This document shows, in pieces, positions 40,730 to 49,965 of a DNA stretch of 64,000 nucleotides. Position numbers and translations under genes: made by a program. Origin of the DNA: an uncultured Flavobacteriales bacterium (GTDB lineage Bacteria; Bacteroidota; Bacteroidia; Flavobacteriales_D; CAJJDF01); NCBI GenBank assembly GCA_905182785.1, contig CAJJDF010000038.1, forward strand, positions 33,104 to 97,103, in the 5' to 3' direction. The first letter of the stretch is position 1; each line of letters opens with the position of its first letter. Below the pieces are notes generated by a model. It searched no databases. It saw nothing but the letters and a program-made list of their open reading frames with translations, and was not told the origin of the DNA.

Positions 40730-41275
40730 TTATTTAAATTCATTGATTCTATTCACCAATTCATTTACATCATTATCAATGATTAGCATATCCATTGCGC
40801 TTTCATCCAAATATTCGTACTTGATAAAAGTTCCCAATAATTCTTCAAATTTTTTGTAAAAACCATCAATGTCATACAAAGCCATAGGCTTATGAATAGC
40901 ATTTATTTTATTTAATGTGAATACGTCCAATATTTCATCTAAAGTTCCAACTCCCCCTGGTAAAGCAATAAAACTATCCGAAATTTCAACCATCAATTTC
41001 TTTCTCTCAAACATATCAACTGTAGAAATCATTTCTGTTAATCCATCATGAGAATTTTCCTCAGACAATAAAATGTCTGGTCTAATTCCAATCACTTTTC
41101 TACCGTGATCCAAAAAATTATCAGCTATCAATCCCATTAATCCTCCGTTTCCTCCTCCATAAACTAAATCATAGTCTTGAGAAGCTAAAAGAGCTACTAA
41201 TTCTTTGGTTCTCTCTATAATTTCTGGAGAATTACCTGTTCTGGCACCACAAAAGATACATACTTTTTTACTCAT
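40730..41275 (-). CDS. LOG family protein, short form
   Basis: A 181-residue LOG protein starting at ATG 41275 (MSKKVCIFCG); the frame continues upstream but would overlap the exonuclease gene. Motifs are 'YGGGNGGLMGLIAD' near residue 40 and 'PGGVGTLDEILDVFTL' near 104, matching the active-site PGGxGTxxE. It is closer to the classical cytokinin-activating LOG/YvdD type than the longer paralogue at 13467. It lies five bases after the exonuclease III gene in the same direction. Confidence 0.9.
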   Translation of the reverse strand: MSKKVCIFCGARTGNSPEIIERTKELVALLASQDYDLVYGGGNGGLMGLIADNFLDHGRKVIGIRPDILLSEENSHDGLTEMISTVDMFERKKLMVEISDSFIALPGGVGTLDEILDVFTLNKINAIHKPMALYDIDGFYKKFEELLGTFIKYEYLDESAMDMLIIDNDVNELVNRINEFK

Positions 41276-41280
41276 AATTT

Positions 41281-42042
41281 TTAATCTATTTCTACCATTA
41301 ATGGACAATGATCACTGTGCACTGCTTCTGATAATATTACAGCTCTTTTCAATCTACTTTCTAAGGATTTACTCACCATGTGATAATCAATCCTCCACCC
41401 TTTGTTGTTTCCTCTTGCTCCAAATCTGTAAGTCCACCAAGTATACATATGAGGTTCGTCATTGAAATAACGAAAAGAATCTATAAATCCTGAGTCTATA
41501 AATTGAGTAACCCATTCTCTTTCTTCGGGTAAGAATCCTGAGGATTTTTTATTGCTCACAGGGTTATGAATATCAATAGCTTTGTGACAAATATTGTAAT
41601 CGCCAGAGATAATCAAATTAGGAATTTCCTTTTTTAATTCATTGATGTAGGCTTGAAAATCAGCCAAAAAATCCATCTTATAGCTTTGTCTATCTGGATT
41701 ACTTCCAGAAGGAAAATAAACACTGATAACTGAAAAAGTATCGAAATCGGCTCTTATAACCCTTCCTTCTACATCATATTTTTCGTTCTCCATTCCATAT
41801 TCTACATGGTTTGGCTTATCTTTTGTAAGAATTGCAACACTGCTGTATCCCTTCTTTTCAGCAGAGAACATGTACGTGTAATATCCCATTTGGGTGAATA
41901 ACTCCGTATCAATTTGCTCGGGTTGTGCTTTTGTTTCTTGCAAACAAATAATATCCGGATCAACGGATTTAACCCACCCAGACCAATCTTTTGTTAAAGC
42001 TGCTCGTATTCCATTTACGTTATAGGAGATTATTTTTGTCAT
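41281..42042 (-). CDS. xthA: Exodeoxyribonuclease III (AP endonuclease)
   Basis: Base-excision repair enzyme that nicks at abasic sites and removes 3' blocks. The 253 residues match the family. Visible motifs: 'KIISYNVNGIRAA' at the start, 'PDIICLQETKAQ' (catalytic Glu), 'ISVYFPSG', 'LIISGDYNICH' (Asp/Asn pair), 'WRIDYHMVS' and 'SDHCPLMVEI' (catalytic His). It is probably co-transcribed with the short LOG gene, so an operon pairing nucleotide salvage with repair is possible. Confidence 0.95.
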   Translation of the reverse strand: MTKIISYNVNGIRAALTKDWSGWVKSVDPDIICLQETKAQPEQIDTELFTQMGYYTYMFSAEKKGYSSVAILTKDKPNHVEYGMENEKYDVEGRVIRADFDTFSVISVYFPSGSNPDRQSYKMDFLADFQAYINELKKEIPNLIISGDYNICHKAIDIHNPVSNKKSSGFLPEEREWVTQFIDSGFIDSFRYFNDEPHMYTWWTYRFGARGNNKGWRIDYHMVSKSLESRLKRAVILSEAVHSDHCPLMVEID

Positions 42043-42115
42043 GGTAGTTTACTCGTGTTGGTTAGTTACAAATTGTTATTTGCTAGTTTTTTTTTGCTTT
42101 TATTAGCTAATTAGA

Positions 42116-42568
42116 TTACATCCATCCAATCCCTGCAGCTTCTGCAAAAGCTCTAAAAGGCCAAGGTATTGAAGCAAACATTATAACTAAAGCTATCAAG
42201 AAATACCAAAAAGTAAGTTTATGTCTTTTTACCGAATCAGTAATTTTCTTTCCTTTTATCCTTCCTATTGTAATCAATGTAATAGCAATTAGCATCCCTA
42301 CAAGGTGTTCCATAGTGAAAAATCTAAGTAAAGCATTGGACATTGTATTTTCGTTAAACTGAACCCAATCACTTTTGAAATAAAGTACTAGACCTAATAA
42401 TAACTGAACGTGAGTAAAAATAAAAGTTAATAAATTTAACTTATCATCTTGTTTTGTATATTCTTTATTTCCTTTCCATTTTTTGAGAGAAGTAATAATT
42501 ACAATTAAAAGTAAAGCTAAAAGCACGTACCTATTTGCTGAGTGAAGGTGTTTAAATCCTGTTAACAT
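42116..42568 (-). CDS. Small four-helix membrane protein, cytochrome b-like
   Basis: A 150-residue integral membrane protein with four predicted helices: about 14-28, 44-62, 83-101 and 118-136. Histidines are placed at or near the membrane boundaries ('KHLHSANR', 'IFTHVQLL', 'MEHLVGML'), which makes haem ligation plausible. Bacteroidota annotations often call such proteins 'cytochrome B'. No redox partner is adjacent. The function is not established. Confidence 0.65.
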   Translation of the reverse strand: MLTGFKHLHSANRYVLLALLLIVIITSLKKWKGNKEYTKQDDKLNLLTFIFTHVQLLLGLVLYFKSDWVQFNENTMSNALLRFFTMEHLVGMLIAITLITIGRIKGKKITDSVKRHKLTFWYFLIALVIMFASIPWPFRAFAEAAGIGWM

Positions 42569-42676
42569 AGTTTTATTTTTTTAATGGTTTTATATTACAA
42601 ATTAACAAATCTTTGTTGTAAAAAAAGGAGAATATGAGATTAAATTAAGATATTTGTAAAAATTTAAAACATACTC

Positions 42677-43195
42677 ATGCAACCAAGAACAGCACAAAAT
42701 TCTTTAGCCGTTTCTACACACATTGTATTGCCCAATGATACTAACTTTCACAATAATTTATTTGGAGGTATGCTAATGTCTTGGGTAGATATTATTGCAT
42801 CTGTAGCTGCCCGAAGACATTGCAACAAACAAGTAGTTACCGCTTCTATCAATAGTATTTCATTTGATAAACCGATAAGATTGGGTGAAACTGTAACCCT
42901 AGAAGCAAAAGTATCACGCGCTTTTAATTCCTCTATGGAAATATACATTGACGTATGGGTTCAAAACCTGAGGACTGGAGTGAAACATAAAAGTAACGAA
43001 GCAATTTCTACTTTTGTAGCGCTAGATGATGATGGAAAAACATGTGTAGTTCCTGAACTCATTCCAGAGACTGACGAAGAAAAAAGCAGACATGCTGGAG
43101 CTCTTAGGAGAAAGCAATTGAGTTTAATTCTTGCAAAAAGAATGAAACCGAAGGATGCAAATGAATTAAAAGCATTATTTTTAGGAGAAGATTAA
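42677..43195 (+). CDS. Acyl-CoA thioesterase (hotdog fold, YciA/BACH type)
   Basis: Hydrolyses acyl-CoA to free acid and CoA. The 172-residue single hotdog domain has 'LPNDTNFHNNLFGGMLMSWVD' (Asn and Gly near the active site and the helix), 'ASINSISFDKPIRLGETVTL' and 'RTGVKHKSNEAISTFVALD'. The C-terminal tail 'RHAGALRRKQLSLILAKRMK' is typical of the acyl-CoA hydrolase subfamily. It is the first of three plus-strand genes; spacing suggests separate transcription. Confidence 0.9.
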   Translation: MQPRTAQNSLAVSTHIVLPNDTNFHNNLFGGMLMSWVDIIASVAARRHCNKQVVTASINSISFDKPIRLGETVTLEAKVSRAFNSSMEIYIDVWVQNLRTGVKHKSNEAISTFVALDDDGKTCVVPELIPETDEEKSRHAGALRRKQLSLILAKRMKPKDANELKALFLGED

Positions 43196-43275
43196 AGAAG
43201 AATTATATAGTTTTAAAGTTCCAAAATTCTGTAAATCAATAGTTTTTGGAAAATTGAATAACAAAAGATAAAATT

Positions 43276-43869
43276 ATGACCGCTACTCTCTGTTTTGATA
43301 TTTTTACAAAAGTAATTGATACCTATCATATTTCTGATGATGTGGACTTTGCAATGAAAAACCCTTTTGAAGGAATTGAAGGTTTGTTGTATCACAAATC
43401 TTGGATTGACACAGTTCAATGGCATTTGGAAGATATTATTCGTGATCCAAACATTAACCCTGTTGACGCTTTGGTAATCAAAAGAAGAATTGACAAATCG
43501 AACCAAGACCGTACTGACATGGTAGAGAAAGTAGACGATTGGTTTTGGAATTATTTTGGAACAAACAATGACCTTTCTTGTGGTAAAATAAATACAGAAT
43601 CTCCTGCTTGGGTGATTGACAGATTATCAATTTTGGCACTTAAAGTTTATCACATGCAAGAGCAAGTAGATAGAACTGATGCTGATGCAGCTCACACTGA
43701 CAAAGTTCAAGAAAAACTTAATGTTTTACTTGAACAAAAAAGAGATTTATCATTAGCTTTCAACCAATTGATTGATGATGTAAACGAAGGAAGGAAATAC
43801 ATGAAAGTTTACAGACAAATGAAAATGTACAATGACGAAAGCCTGAATCCAGTACTTTATAAGAAGTAA
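43276..43869 (+). CDS. DUF4254 family protein
   Basis: A 197-residue, mostly alpha-helical protein of DUF4254, a Bacteroidota family regularly encoded next to glycosyltransferase 9. Key segments are 'NPFEGIEGLLYHKSWIDTVQ' and 'WHLEDIIRDPNI', then 'VIKRRIDKSNQDRTDMVEK' and the helical 'RLSILALKVYHMQEQVDR'. No signal peptide or catalytic motif is seen. Its position 80 bases before the GT9 gene suggests a supporting role in LPS or surface glycan assembly. Confidence 0.85.
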   Translation: MTATLCFDIFTKVIDTYHISDDVDFAMKNPFEGIEGLLYHKSWIDTVQWHLEDIIRDPNINPVDALVIKRRIDKSNQDRTDMVEKVDDWFWNYFGTNNDLSCGKINTESPAWVIDRLSILALKVYHMQEQVDRTDADAAHTDKVQEKLNVLLEQKRDLSLAFNQLIDDVNEGRKYMKVYRQMKMYNDESLNPVLYKK

Positions 43870-43949
43870 AATAAGTCGGACTTCGAGACATTTTTAATTT
43901 TTCGTTTCACTTCAAATTAAAAACACTCAGTCCTCAGTTCTATCAATCC

Positions 43950-44978
43950 ATGAAAAAAAGCAAAAGACATATTTTGGTAATTCGTTTCTCAGCAATGGGA
44001 GATGTTGCTCTTACTATTCCTGCTTTGCTCTCGGTAGTAGAATCTCATCCTGAAATTCATATCACTTTAATTACTCGTCCGTTTTTTGCTTCATTTATTC
44101 CAGCTCATTCCCGTATAAAAGCAGTAGGTATTAATTTGGAAAACTACAAAGGGTTGATGGGATTGAGAAAACTAACTAAGCAGCTCTCTAACGAACATCA
44201 AATTGAGGAAGTTATCGACTTACACAATGTTTTGCGTTCGAGAACAATTACTTCCTTTTTTAAGTTAAAAGGAATAAAAGTAACTACGTTTAATAAAAAC
44301 CGAAGTGCAAAAAAAGAGATTATCTCGCATCAATCTAACGAGAAATTACCTCATGTAACGAATCAGTATCTTAATACATTCGCCAAAGCTGGTTATGAAT
44401 CTAAACTCATGGAAGGCCCTTGGATAAAACCTGAAACAAAACCTCAACTTACCGAATTTTTATCTCAAAACAACCTCAACTCCAAAGAAGCAAAATGGAT
44501 TGGGATTGCACCCTTTGCAGGTCATGAAGCCAAAATATGGGGAATAGAAAAAATTAAAAACTTGATTTCTGAATTAACAGCAAAGAATTATTCTGTATTT
44601 CTTTTTGGGGGTGGAAATTCTGAAATTGAGCAGTTAAATGACTTAGAAAATAAAGAAAACAAGGTGTTTTCTGTTGCAGGAAAATTTCATTTCCATCAAG
44701 AATTAGCTTTGATGAAGAAGCTCAATTATTTGGTGTGTATGGATTCCTCTAATATGCATTTTGCTACTTTAGTTGGAACTCCTGTTGTCTCTATTTGGGG
44801 CGCCACTACTCCACTTATTGGATTTTATCCCTTGAATAATGAACACTTGATGGTGCAAGTTTCAGAAAAGAACAAAAACAAACTTACCTTATCTTCTTAT
44901 GGAAATAAAGAAAGTGAAAATGGATATGATTGGAGGAATGAGATTGCTGTGAAAAGAGTTTTGGAGTTATTATCGTAA
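43950..44978 (+). CDS. Glycosyltransferase family 9 (heptosyltransferase-like)
   Basis: A 342-residue GT-B enzyme that transfers a heptose or similar sugar to the LPS core. The N-terminal 'HILVIRFSAMGDVALTIPAL' is the family's hallmark (R-x-x-x-x-G-D). The C-terminal half carries 'WIGIAPFAGHEAKIWGIEKI', 'FLFGGGNSEIEQ' and 'MDSSNMHFATLVGTPVVSIW', the donor-binding block. Without heptose biosynthesis genes nearby, the sugar is not known. Paired with DUF4254 upstream. Confidence 0.9.
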   Translation: MKKSKRHILVIRFSAMGDVALTIPALLSVVESHPEIHITLITRPFFASFIPAHSRIKAVGINLENYKGLMGLRKLTKQLSNEHQIEEVIDLHNVLRSRTITSFFKLKGIKVTTFNKNRSAKKEIISHQSNEKLPHVTNQYLNTFAKAGYESKLMEGPWIKPETKPQLTEFLSQNNLNSKEAKWIGIAPFAGHEAKIWGIEKIKNLISELTAKNYSVFLFGGGNSEIEQLNDLENKENKVFSVAGKFHFHQELALMKKLNYLVCMDSSNMHFATLVGTPVVSIWGATTPLIGFYPLNNEHLMVQVSEKNKNKLTLSSYGNKESENGYDWRNEIAVKRVLELLS

Positions 44979-45144
44979 CTTAAGCATATAAGTTAGGTAC
45001 AACATTTTAAAAAGTATTATTTGCATCATATAAAAACAATGGATGTAAATAAATTATTTCTTTTGAGTTTATGGGTTTACCCACTAATGTTTAAAGAAAT
45101 AGGTAGAGTAGTTTTTTTATAATCTGTAAACACACCTCTTTAAT

Positions 45145-45162
45145 TCTCCTCTCAAGAGGAGA
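45145..45162. repeat. GC-richer hairpin between convergent genes
   Basis: TCTCCTCT-CA-AGAGGAGA is a perfect palindrome between the converging GT9 and serine hydrolase genes. It is followed by TTCTCGTTTT, so it may act as a weak terminator. The rest of 44979-45204 holds no gene I can support. Confidence 0.35.
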
Positions 45163-45204
45163 GATTCTCGTTTTAATAATTATTTCATCATCAATTATTA
45201 ACTA

Positions 45205-46392
45205 TTAATTACCCGAAACCATCTCCATAGCTTCATCCACATAATAGTACAAGTCGTTTCCTGGTAATACGCCTCCTTTCGTATCTCTTCTGTCGCGATT
45301 TTCTCCTAATCGCACCACAATCATTTTTTGGCTTGGGATAACGGCTACGTATTGCCCCAAATGACCAATCAAAGAATAAAACGGAGTCTCGTGGTCGTAA
45401 TCTAACCAAAGAGAATAGCCATAAGTCGCTTGAGTTTTATGCATGAAAGCTTTATAGTTTGGTGTTTTCATTAACGAAACAAAGCTTGAGTCTATTAATT
45501 GAGTTCCATTCCATTTACCATCTTGTAGAATTAACTGACCAAATTTGGCCAAATCTCTCACATTGGAATACACACAGCAATATGCTTTTTCCATTCCATC
45601 TTCGTTATCCAACCCCCAGTAAGATTCCTTACTCATGCCCATTGGTTTCCAAAACTTATCAGACAAATAGCTAGATAAAGATTTTTTGGTAGCTCTAGAA
45701 ACTATTATTCCTAATAGTTGTGTTACTCCAGATAAGTATTTAAACTCTTTTCCTGATTCTTTTATAAACCCTCTACTTAGCATTTGATCCACTATATTCC
45801 TTCCATAATATGCTTTTGCCGTAGGATTAAGTGGGAAATAATAACTCTCGCTCCAATCGTAACCCGCAGTCATAGATGACAAGTCTCCTACTGTGCATTG
45901 CTGAGCCAAAGAATCATCCTCGAACTCTTGCAAGTATTTAGTAATTGGGTCACTTAGACTTTCTATAAATCCTTCTTCTATGGCTTTTCCTAATAAAAGT
46001 GTTAACATAGATTTTGACATAGAAAATGAGTTAGTTAAACTCGTACTTGTGTATCCATTAAAATACTGCTCGTTTAGTATCTTCCCATCTTTTATTATTA
46101 AGAATCCAGCAGATTTATAGGCTTCCAATTCTTTGAGTAGCGTGTCTGTTAAAGGTGTTTTGTTATAGTCTTCGCTTAGTTCCCATTCTTGAACTGTTCC
46201 ATTCTCGATTTTTCTGGTATCAAAATCGAGTCTGTCGTCAATATTTGCAGTTGTATTTCCTTTGAGGTAAGTTAATTGCACTCCTCTAAAAACGTATTGA
46301 TTACCTGTTATATAAAGTAGAATTACTGCGGCAAGGATTATAGCTGCTGAAACAATTAGTAACTTTTTGAAAAATTTAAGAATGAATTTCAT
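45205..46392 (-). CDS. Serine hydrolase, beta-lactamase class C / penicillin-binding fold
   Basis: A 395-residue protein with an N-terminal membrane anchor ('LLIVSAAIILAAVILLYITG') and an exported serine beta-lactamase-like domain. The nucleophile motif SxxK is 'SFSMSKSML' (near residue 127); the second motif is 'EFKYLSG' (YxS/N equivalent), and 'IGHLGQYV' replaces the usual KTG/HTG, as in esterase-like members. Proteins of this group include D-aminopeptidases and esterases; beta-lactamase activity is not implied. It is a single gene. Confidence 0.85.
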   Translation of the reverse strand: MKFILKFFKKLLIVSAAIILAAVILLYITGNQYVFRGVQLTYLKGNTTANIDDRLDFDTRKIENGTVQEWELSEDYNKTPLTDTLLKELEAYKSAGFLIIKDGKILNEQYFNGYTSTSLTNSFSMSKSMLTLLLGKAIEEGFIESLSDPITKYLQEFEDDSLAQQCTVGDLSSMTAGYDWSESYYFPLNPTAKAYYGRNIVDQMLSRGFIKESGKEFKYLSGVTQLLGIIVSRATKKSLSSYLSDKFWKPMGMSKESYWGLDNEDGMEKAYCCVYSNVRDLAKFGQLILQDGKWNGTQLIDSSFVSLMKTPNYKAFMHKTQATYGYSLWLDYDHETPFYSLIGHLGQYVAVIPSQKMIVVRLGENRDRRDTKGGVLPGNDLYYYVDEAMEMVSGN

Positions 46393-46432
46393 AGGTGTTT
46401 GTTTGAGAGTCTATCAAATATAGCGAATTAAT

Positions 46433-46948
46433 CTATTTACTCAACCCCAATAGCCTAATATCAAAAACCAAAGTCGCCATAGGAGGAATCTTGTAATCGT
46501 CTCCCATTAAACCGTGAGCCAAATAAGGAGGGATAATTAGTTTTGCTTTGTCTCCTACTTTCATGTAAGTAATTCCTTCGTGAATTCCGGCTTCTACATT
46601 ATCTTGGTTTATATGAAATGCTTGCGGACCAATTTCTTTGGTGTTGTATACTTCCGAACCATCCAGTAAAGTAATTGTGTAATCTACCATAGCTCTCATT
46701 CCTGGTTCTGCTTTATCTCCCTTTCCTTGTTTGTAAATTATATATTTAAGTCCTGATTGTGTGGTTTTCATCTCCCAGTTTTTTCTAGCCACAAACTGAT
46801 TTATGAATTCTTGCTCTTCTTGAATCCATAATTTGTTCATGTCCGCAGTTTCTTGCGCACTAGGAACAATCATAGTTTCGTCTTTCTTCTCTTCTGCTTT
46901 GCAAGAAAACAGTGAAAAAATTACCAATAGAATTAAAACCTTTTTCAT
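46433..46948 (-). CDS. FKBP-type peptidyl-prolyl isomerase lipoprotein (GldI-like)
   Basis: A 171-residue lipoprotein (lipobox 'LFSC', Cys16) with an FKBP domain (about 65-170): 'MRAMVDYTITLLDGSEVYNT', 'EAGIHEGITYMKVGDKAKLI', 'IPPYLAHG' and 'PPMATLVFDIRLLGL'. It catalyses proline isomerisation during folding of exported proteins. In gliding flavobacteria, the homologous GldI is required for motility and for T9SS function, and it lies next to a DHH phosphoesterase gene as here (one base between them). Motility itself is not shown. Confidence 0.85.
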   Translation of the reverse strand: MKKVLILLVIFSLFSCKAEEKKDETMIVPSAQETADMNKLWIQEEQEFINQFVARKNWEMKTTQSGLKYIIYKQGKGDKAEPGMRAMVDYTITLLDGSEVYNTKEIGPQAFHINQDNVEAGIHEGITYMKVGDKAKLIIPPYLAHGLMGDDYKIPPMATLVFDIRLLGLSK

Positions 46949-46949
46949 C

Positions 46950-47978
46950 TTATTTATTTTGTTCTAAAAACGCAGGAAGTTCCTTTTTTATTTTGTCTAT
47001 CGTTTCTTGTACCGAAAGTTGACTTGCACCTCCAGCTGCATTGATGTGACCTCCTCCTCCAAAATGAGCTTTAGAAAACTCATTCACAGGAATATCTCCT
47101 TTGGAACGGAATGAAAGCTTTACAATTTTCTCGTCTTCTTTTACAAATACCGCTACCTCTATTCCAAGTATAGAAAGCGCCATATTTACAAACCCTTCGG
47201 TATAGCCTTTCAGTGTATTGTGGTCTTTCATTTCTTGCATGGTAAGACTTACAATTGCCGTTTTTATCTCTGGCAATACTTCTAGTTTATTGTTCAATGT
47301 GTATCCTAACAATCTCAACCTGTCAGTTGTATTAATATCTTGGATGTGCTCATGAATTTTTGAGTGGTTTACTCCTCTCTCCATCAAATCGGCAGCAATC
47401 AAATGTGTTTTTGGTGTAGTTGCAGGAAATCTAAACGACCCTGTATCGGTTAGTAATCCTGTATAAATACAGTTTCCTATGTCTTCATCTATTAAATCTA
47501 AGTCTTCATTTGCTTCTATCAATTCATATACTAATTGGCAAGTAGAACAAGATTTTACATCAGAAAAAGTATATTTTGCATAATCTCCAGGCTCTTGGTG
47601 ATGATCTAGCATTACTTTGGTACAAGTAGCATTAGCAATTAATTTCCCCAACTCATTTCCTACTCTAGTTTGGTCATTAAAATCAAGTGTGAAAATGACA
47701 TCTGCTTTTTCTATTAGCTCAGTTACTTCCTTTTTCTTTTTATCAAAAATAAGCATGGATTCATTCTCTGGCATCCACTTCAAGAAACCAGGGTAATTAT
47801 CGGGATGAATTACTTGAGATTTTATTCCTTTATTTTTCAAATAATGAAACAAACCAAGCGTAGATCCTATTGAATCTCCATCAGGACTTTTGTGTCCAAA
47901 AATTAAGATAGAGTTAACTTTATTTAACTCCTCAAATAAAGCAGATAATTGTTGTTTGTCGAATATTGAGTTTGTCAT
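46950..47978 (-). CDS. nrnA: Bifunctional oligoribonuclease / PAP phosphatase NrnA (DHH family)
   Basis: A 342-residue DHH/DHHA1 phosphoesterase that degrades short RNA oligonucleotides to mononucleotides and hydrolyses 3'-phosphoadenosine 5'-phosphate. Motif I 'FGHKSPDGDSIGSTLGLFHY', motif II 'IFTLDFND', the DHH motif 'MLDHHQEPGDY' near residue 125, and the DHHA1 'GGGGHINAAGG' near 320 are all intact. It overlaps nothing but is only one base from the FKBP gene, so both are translated together. Confidence 0.92.
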   Translation of the reverse strand: MTNSIFDKQQLSALFEELNKVNSILIFGHKSPDGDSIGSTLGLFHYLKNKGIKSQVIHPDNYPGFLKWMPENESMLIFDKKKKEVTELIEKADVIFTLDFNDQTRVGNELGKLIANATCTKVMLDHHQEPGDYAKYTFSDVKSCSTCQLVYELIEANEDLDLIDEDIGNCIYTGLLTDTGSFRFPATTPKTHLIAADLMERGVNHSKIHEHIQDINTTDRLRLLGYTLNNKLEVLPEIKTAIVSLTMQEMKDHNTLKGYTEGFVNMALSILGIEVAVFVKEDEKIVKLSFRSKGDIPVNEFSKAHFGGGGHINAAGGASQLSVQETIDKIKKELPAFLEQNK

Positions 47979-48045
47979 TTTTAAAAGTACAATTTAATAG
48001 ATAAAAAATTAAAGAATGAGAGGAGTAAATTATTAAAAAATAGAT

Positions 48046-48084
48046 AAAAAAAAGACTATTTCAATTAATTGAAATAGCCTTTTT
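48046..48084 (-). terminator. Terminator after the Cys/Met PLP gene (minus strand)
   Basis: A perfect palindrome CTATTTCAATT/AATTGAAATAG flanked by A and T runs of opposite strands, extended by AAAAAG/CTTTTT. It works in both directions in principle and begins 25 bases past the stop. Confidence 0.85.
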
Positions 48085-48108
48085 GAATTTTATCAAGCCT
48101 GAGAATTG

Positions 48109-49359
48109 TTAAATACAATCCAATGCTTCTGTTATTTCTCTTATTAAATCCTCCTGATTTTCTACTCCTACAGATAGTCTCACCAAATTATCGGTAATCC
48201 CTATTTTGTCTCTCACCTCTTGACTAAGTCCAATGTGAGTCATACTGGCAGGATGCTGAGCCAAACTTTCTGTACTTCCCAAACTAACGGCTAATTTTAT
48301 AACTTTAAGGTTATTTAAAAATTTAAACGCTTCTTTCTCCCCCCCTTTTACTTGGAAAGAAATCATAGCTCCAGGACCCGAATATTGCTTTTTATAAATC
48401 TCATATTCTTTGGTTCCTGCTTGTAAGTTTCCTAAATAAAATACTTTCTCTACTGCATTGTGTGTAGGTAAAAACTGAGCGATCTCTTGAGCACTTCTTT
48501 GTTGTTGCTCCATTCTTATTTTAAGTGTCTCTAGACTTCTTAATAATAACCAGCAAGTGTGAGGATTTGCCATATTTCCTAAGAAAGTTCTCAAAACTTT
48601 AACTCTCCCCATTAATTCGGTATTTCCGTTTACTGCTCCAGCAATTAAATCACTGTGCCCTCCTATGTATTTAGTTGCAGAATAAACAACCAAATCAGCT
48701 CCATGTTCCATTGGACTAGACCACAAAGGCCCCATATAAGTGTTGTCTACAGCTAAAATCACTTTTTTATCTTCAGTCGAAAAATGATCAGCTACTTCTT
48801 TGCATACCGAAATATCTATTAATGCATTGGTAGGGTTTGCAGGAGTTTCAACAAATATTTGTGCTAGCTTTTCTGGTTTCCCTGTTTGGTTTATTCTTTC
48901 TATTATTTGCTCTTTGCTATCTTCGGCAGTAAAGCAAACAACCTCTACTCCTATTTTAATTAAAAAATTATTGATAAAATGATCAGTTCCACCATAGCTA
49001 GGTGAACTAAATAATAATAAATCTCCTGGATTAAGAAATTCTAATAAAATGGTGCTAATTGCCGACATTCCACTTTCAAAAATTGCACTGTCGTCAGAAT
49101 TATCCCACAAAGAAAGTCTGTTTTCTAAAATCTCTAAGTTTGGATTATTAATTCTACTGTAAATTAATCCCAAGTTTTCTTCGGCCTCTTTCTCTCTAAT
49201 TCCATAAGCTACTTCAAAAAATGCCTTCCCTTCTTCTGCCGTTTTAAACACAAATGTAGACGTCATAAAAATTGGCGGCTTAATTGATCCTTCCGATAGT
49301 TCTGGTTTGTAACCGTGAGACATCATTAAACTTTCTGGCTTGTAATGTTTTGTATTCAT
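48109..49359 (-). CDS. Cys/Met-metabolism PLP enzyme (methionine gamma-lyase / cystathionine gamma-synthase type)
   Basis: A 416-residue fold-type I PLP enzyme acting on sulfur amino acids. The PLP lysine lies in 'VVYSATKYIGGHSDLIAG' (near residue 222), with 'IFESGMSAISTILL' and 'VDNTYMGPLW' binding the cofactor and 'VETPANPT' before them. The C-terminal 'VSLGSTESLAQHPASMTH' closes the active site. Substrate preference (gamma-lyase, beta-lyase or synthase) cannot be told apart here. It is divergent from the Lrp-family gene at 49504, which may regulate it. Confidence 0.88.
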   Translation of the reverse strand: MNTKHYKPESLMMSHGYKPELSEGSIKPPIFMTSTFVFKTAEEGKAFFEVAYGIREKEAEENLGLIYSRINNPNLEILENRLSLWDNSDDSAIFESGMSAISTILLEFLNPGDLLLFSSPSYGGTDHFINNFLIKIGVEVVCFTAEDSKEQIIERINQTGKPEKLAQIFVETPANPTNALIDISVCKEVADHFSTEDKKVILAVDNTYMGPLWSSPMEHGADLVVYSATKYIGGHSDLIAGAVNGNTELMGRVKVLRTFLGNMANPHTCWLLLRSLETLKIRMEQQQRSAQEIAQFLPTHNAVEKVFYLGNLQAGTKEYEIYKKQYSGPGAMISFQVKGGEKEAFKFLNNLKVIKLAVSLGSTESLAQHPASMTHIGLSQEVRDKIGITDNLVRLSVGVENQEDLIREITEALDCI

Positions 49360-49453
49360 GTGTTATTTTATTTGGTTACACAAAGCTAAACAACCCAATA
49401 TATTTTACTGCACAATAGCTTAAAATGAGTATTTTCTCCTGTATTTTATAAAT

Positions 49454-49484
49454 AATAAAGTATTTTTATAGTAAATACTTTATT
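49454..49484. promoter_or_regulatory. 12-bp perfect inverted repeat, candidate Lrp operator
   Basis: AATAAAGTATTT (49454-49465) and AAATACTTTATT (49473-49484) flank a 7-base spacer, ending 19 bases before the Lrp-family start and lying between two divergent genes. Size and position suit autoregulation by the Lrp protein and control of the PLP gene. Confidence 0.55.
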
Positions 49485-49503
49485 TAAAGGAAAAATTCCT
49501 GAT

Positions 49504-49965
49504 ATGAAACTAGATACAATTGACAGACAATTATTAGCCTTGCTACAAAGCGATTCTAAAATGAACATAAAAGAAATTGCAAGTAAACTGAACATTTCTA
49601 AGACTCCTATTTATGAACGAATAAAAAAGCTTGAAAAATCAGGAGTAATAGATAAATACGTAGCCATTTTGGACAGAAAAAAGATAGTGACTCCCATGGT
49701 TGTTTTCTGTTCTGTGTCACTGGATAGTCAAAAACTAAAAGAAATTAAGGATTTTTCGGCTTCTATCTTGAAAGTCCCCGAAGTAATGGAATGTTATTTG
49801 ATGAGCGGATCTAATGATTTTTTATTGAAAGTAGTTGTGAAAAATCTAAATGATTATCATTTATTTTCATCAGTAAAACTAGCTGCTTTACCCAATGTGG
49901 CTCAAATAAAAAGTACTTTTGTATTGGATGAAATAAAAAGAGCAACTGTATTGCCTATATATTAA
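49504..49965 (+). CDS. Lrp/AsnC-family transcriptional regulator
   Basis: A 153-residue regulator with an N-terminal winged helix-turn-helix ('DRQLLALLQSDSKMNIKEIA', then 'SKLNISKTPIYERIKKLEKS' as recognition helix) and a C-terminal RAM ligand-binding domain (about 65-145, 'VPEVMECYLMSGSNDFLLKV'). Such proteins sense amino acids and form octamers. It probably controls the divergent sulfur-amino-acid PLP enzyme and itself through the inverted repeat upstream. Its stop overlaps the plsY stop by four bases on the opposite strand. Confidence 0.92.
   Translation: MKLDTIDRQLLALLQSDSKMNIKEIASKLNISKTPIYERIKKLEKSGVIDKYVAILDRKKIVTPMVVFCSVSLDSQKLKEIKDFSASILKVPEVMECYLMSGSNDFLLKVVVKNLNDYHLFSSVKLAALPNVAQIKSTFVLDEIKRATVLPIY

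Noticed and set aside
43213..43506. Minus-strand frame opposite DUF4254
   Set aside because: It is antisense to a well-supported family gene and has shadow-like composition.
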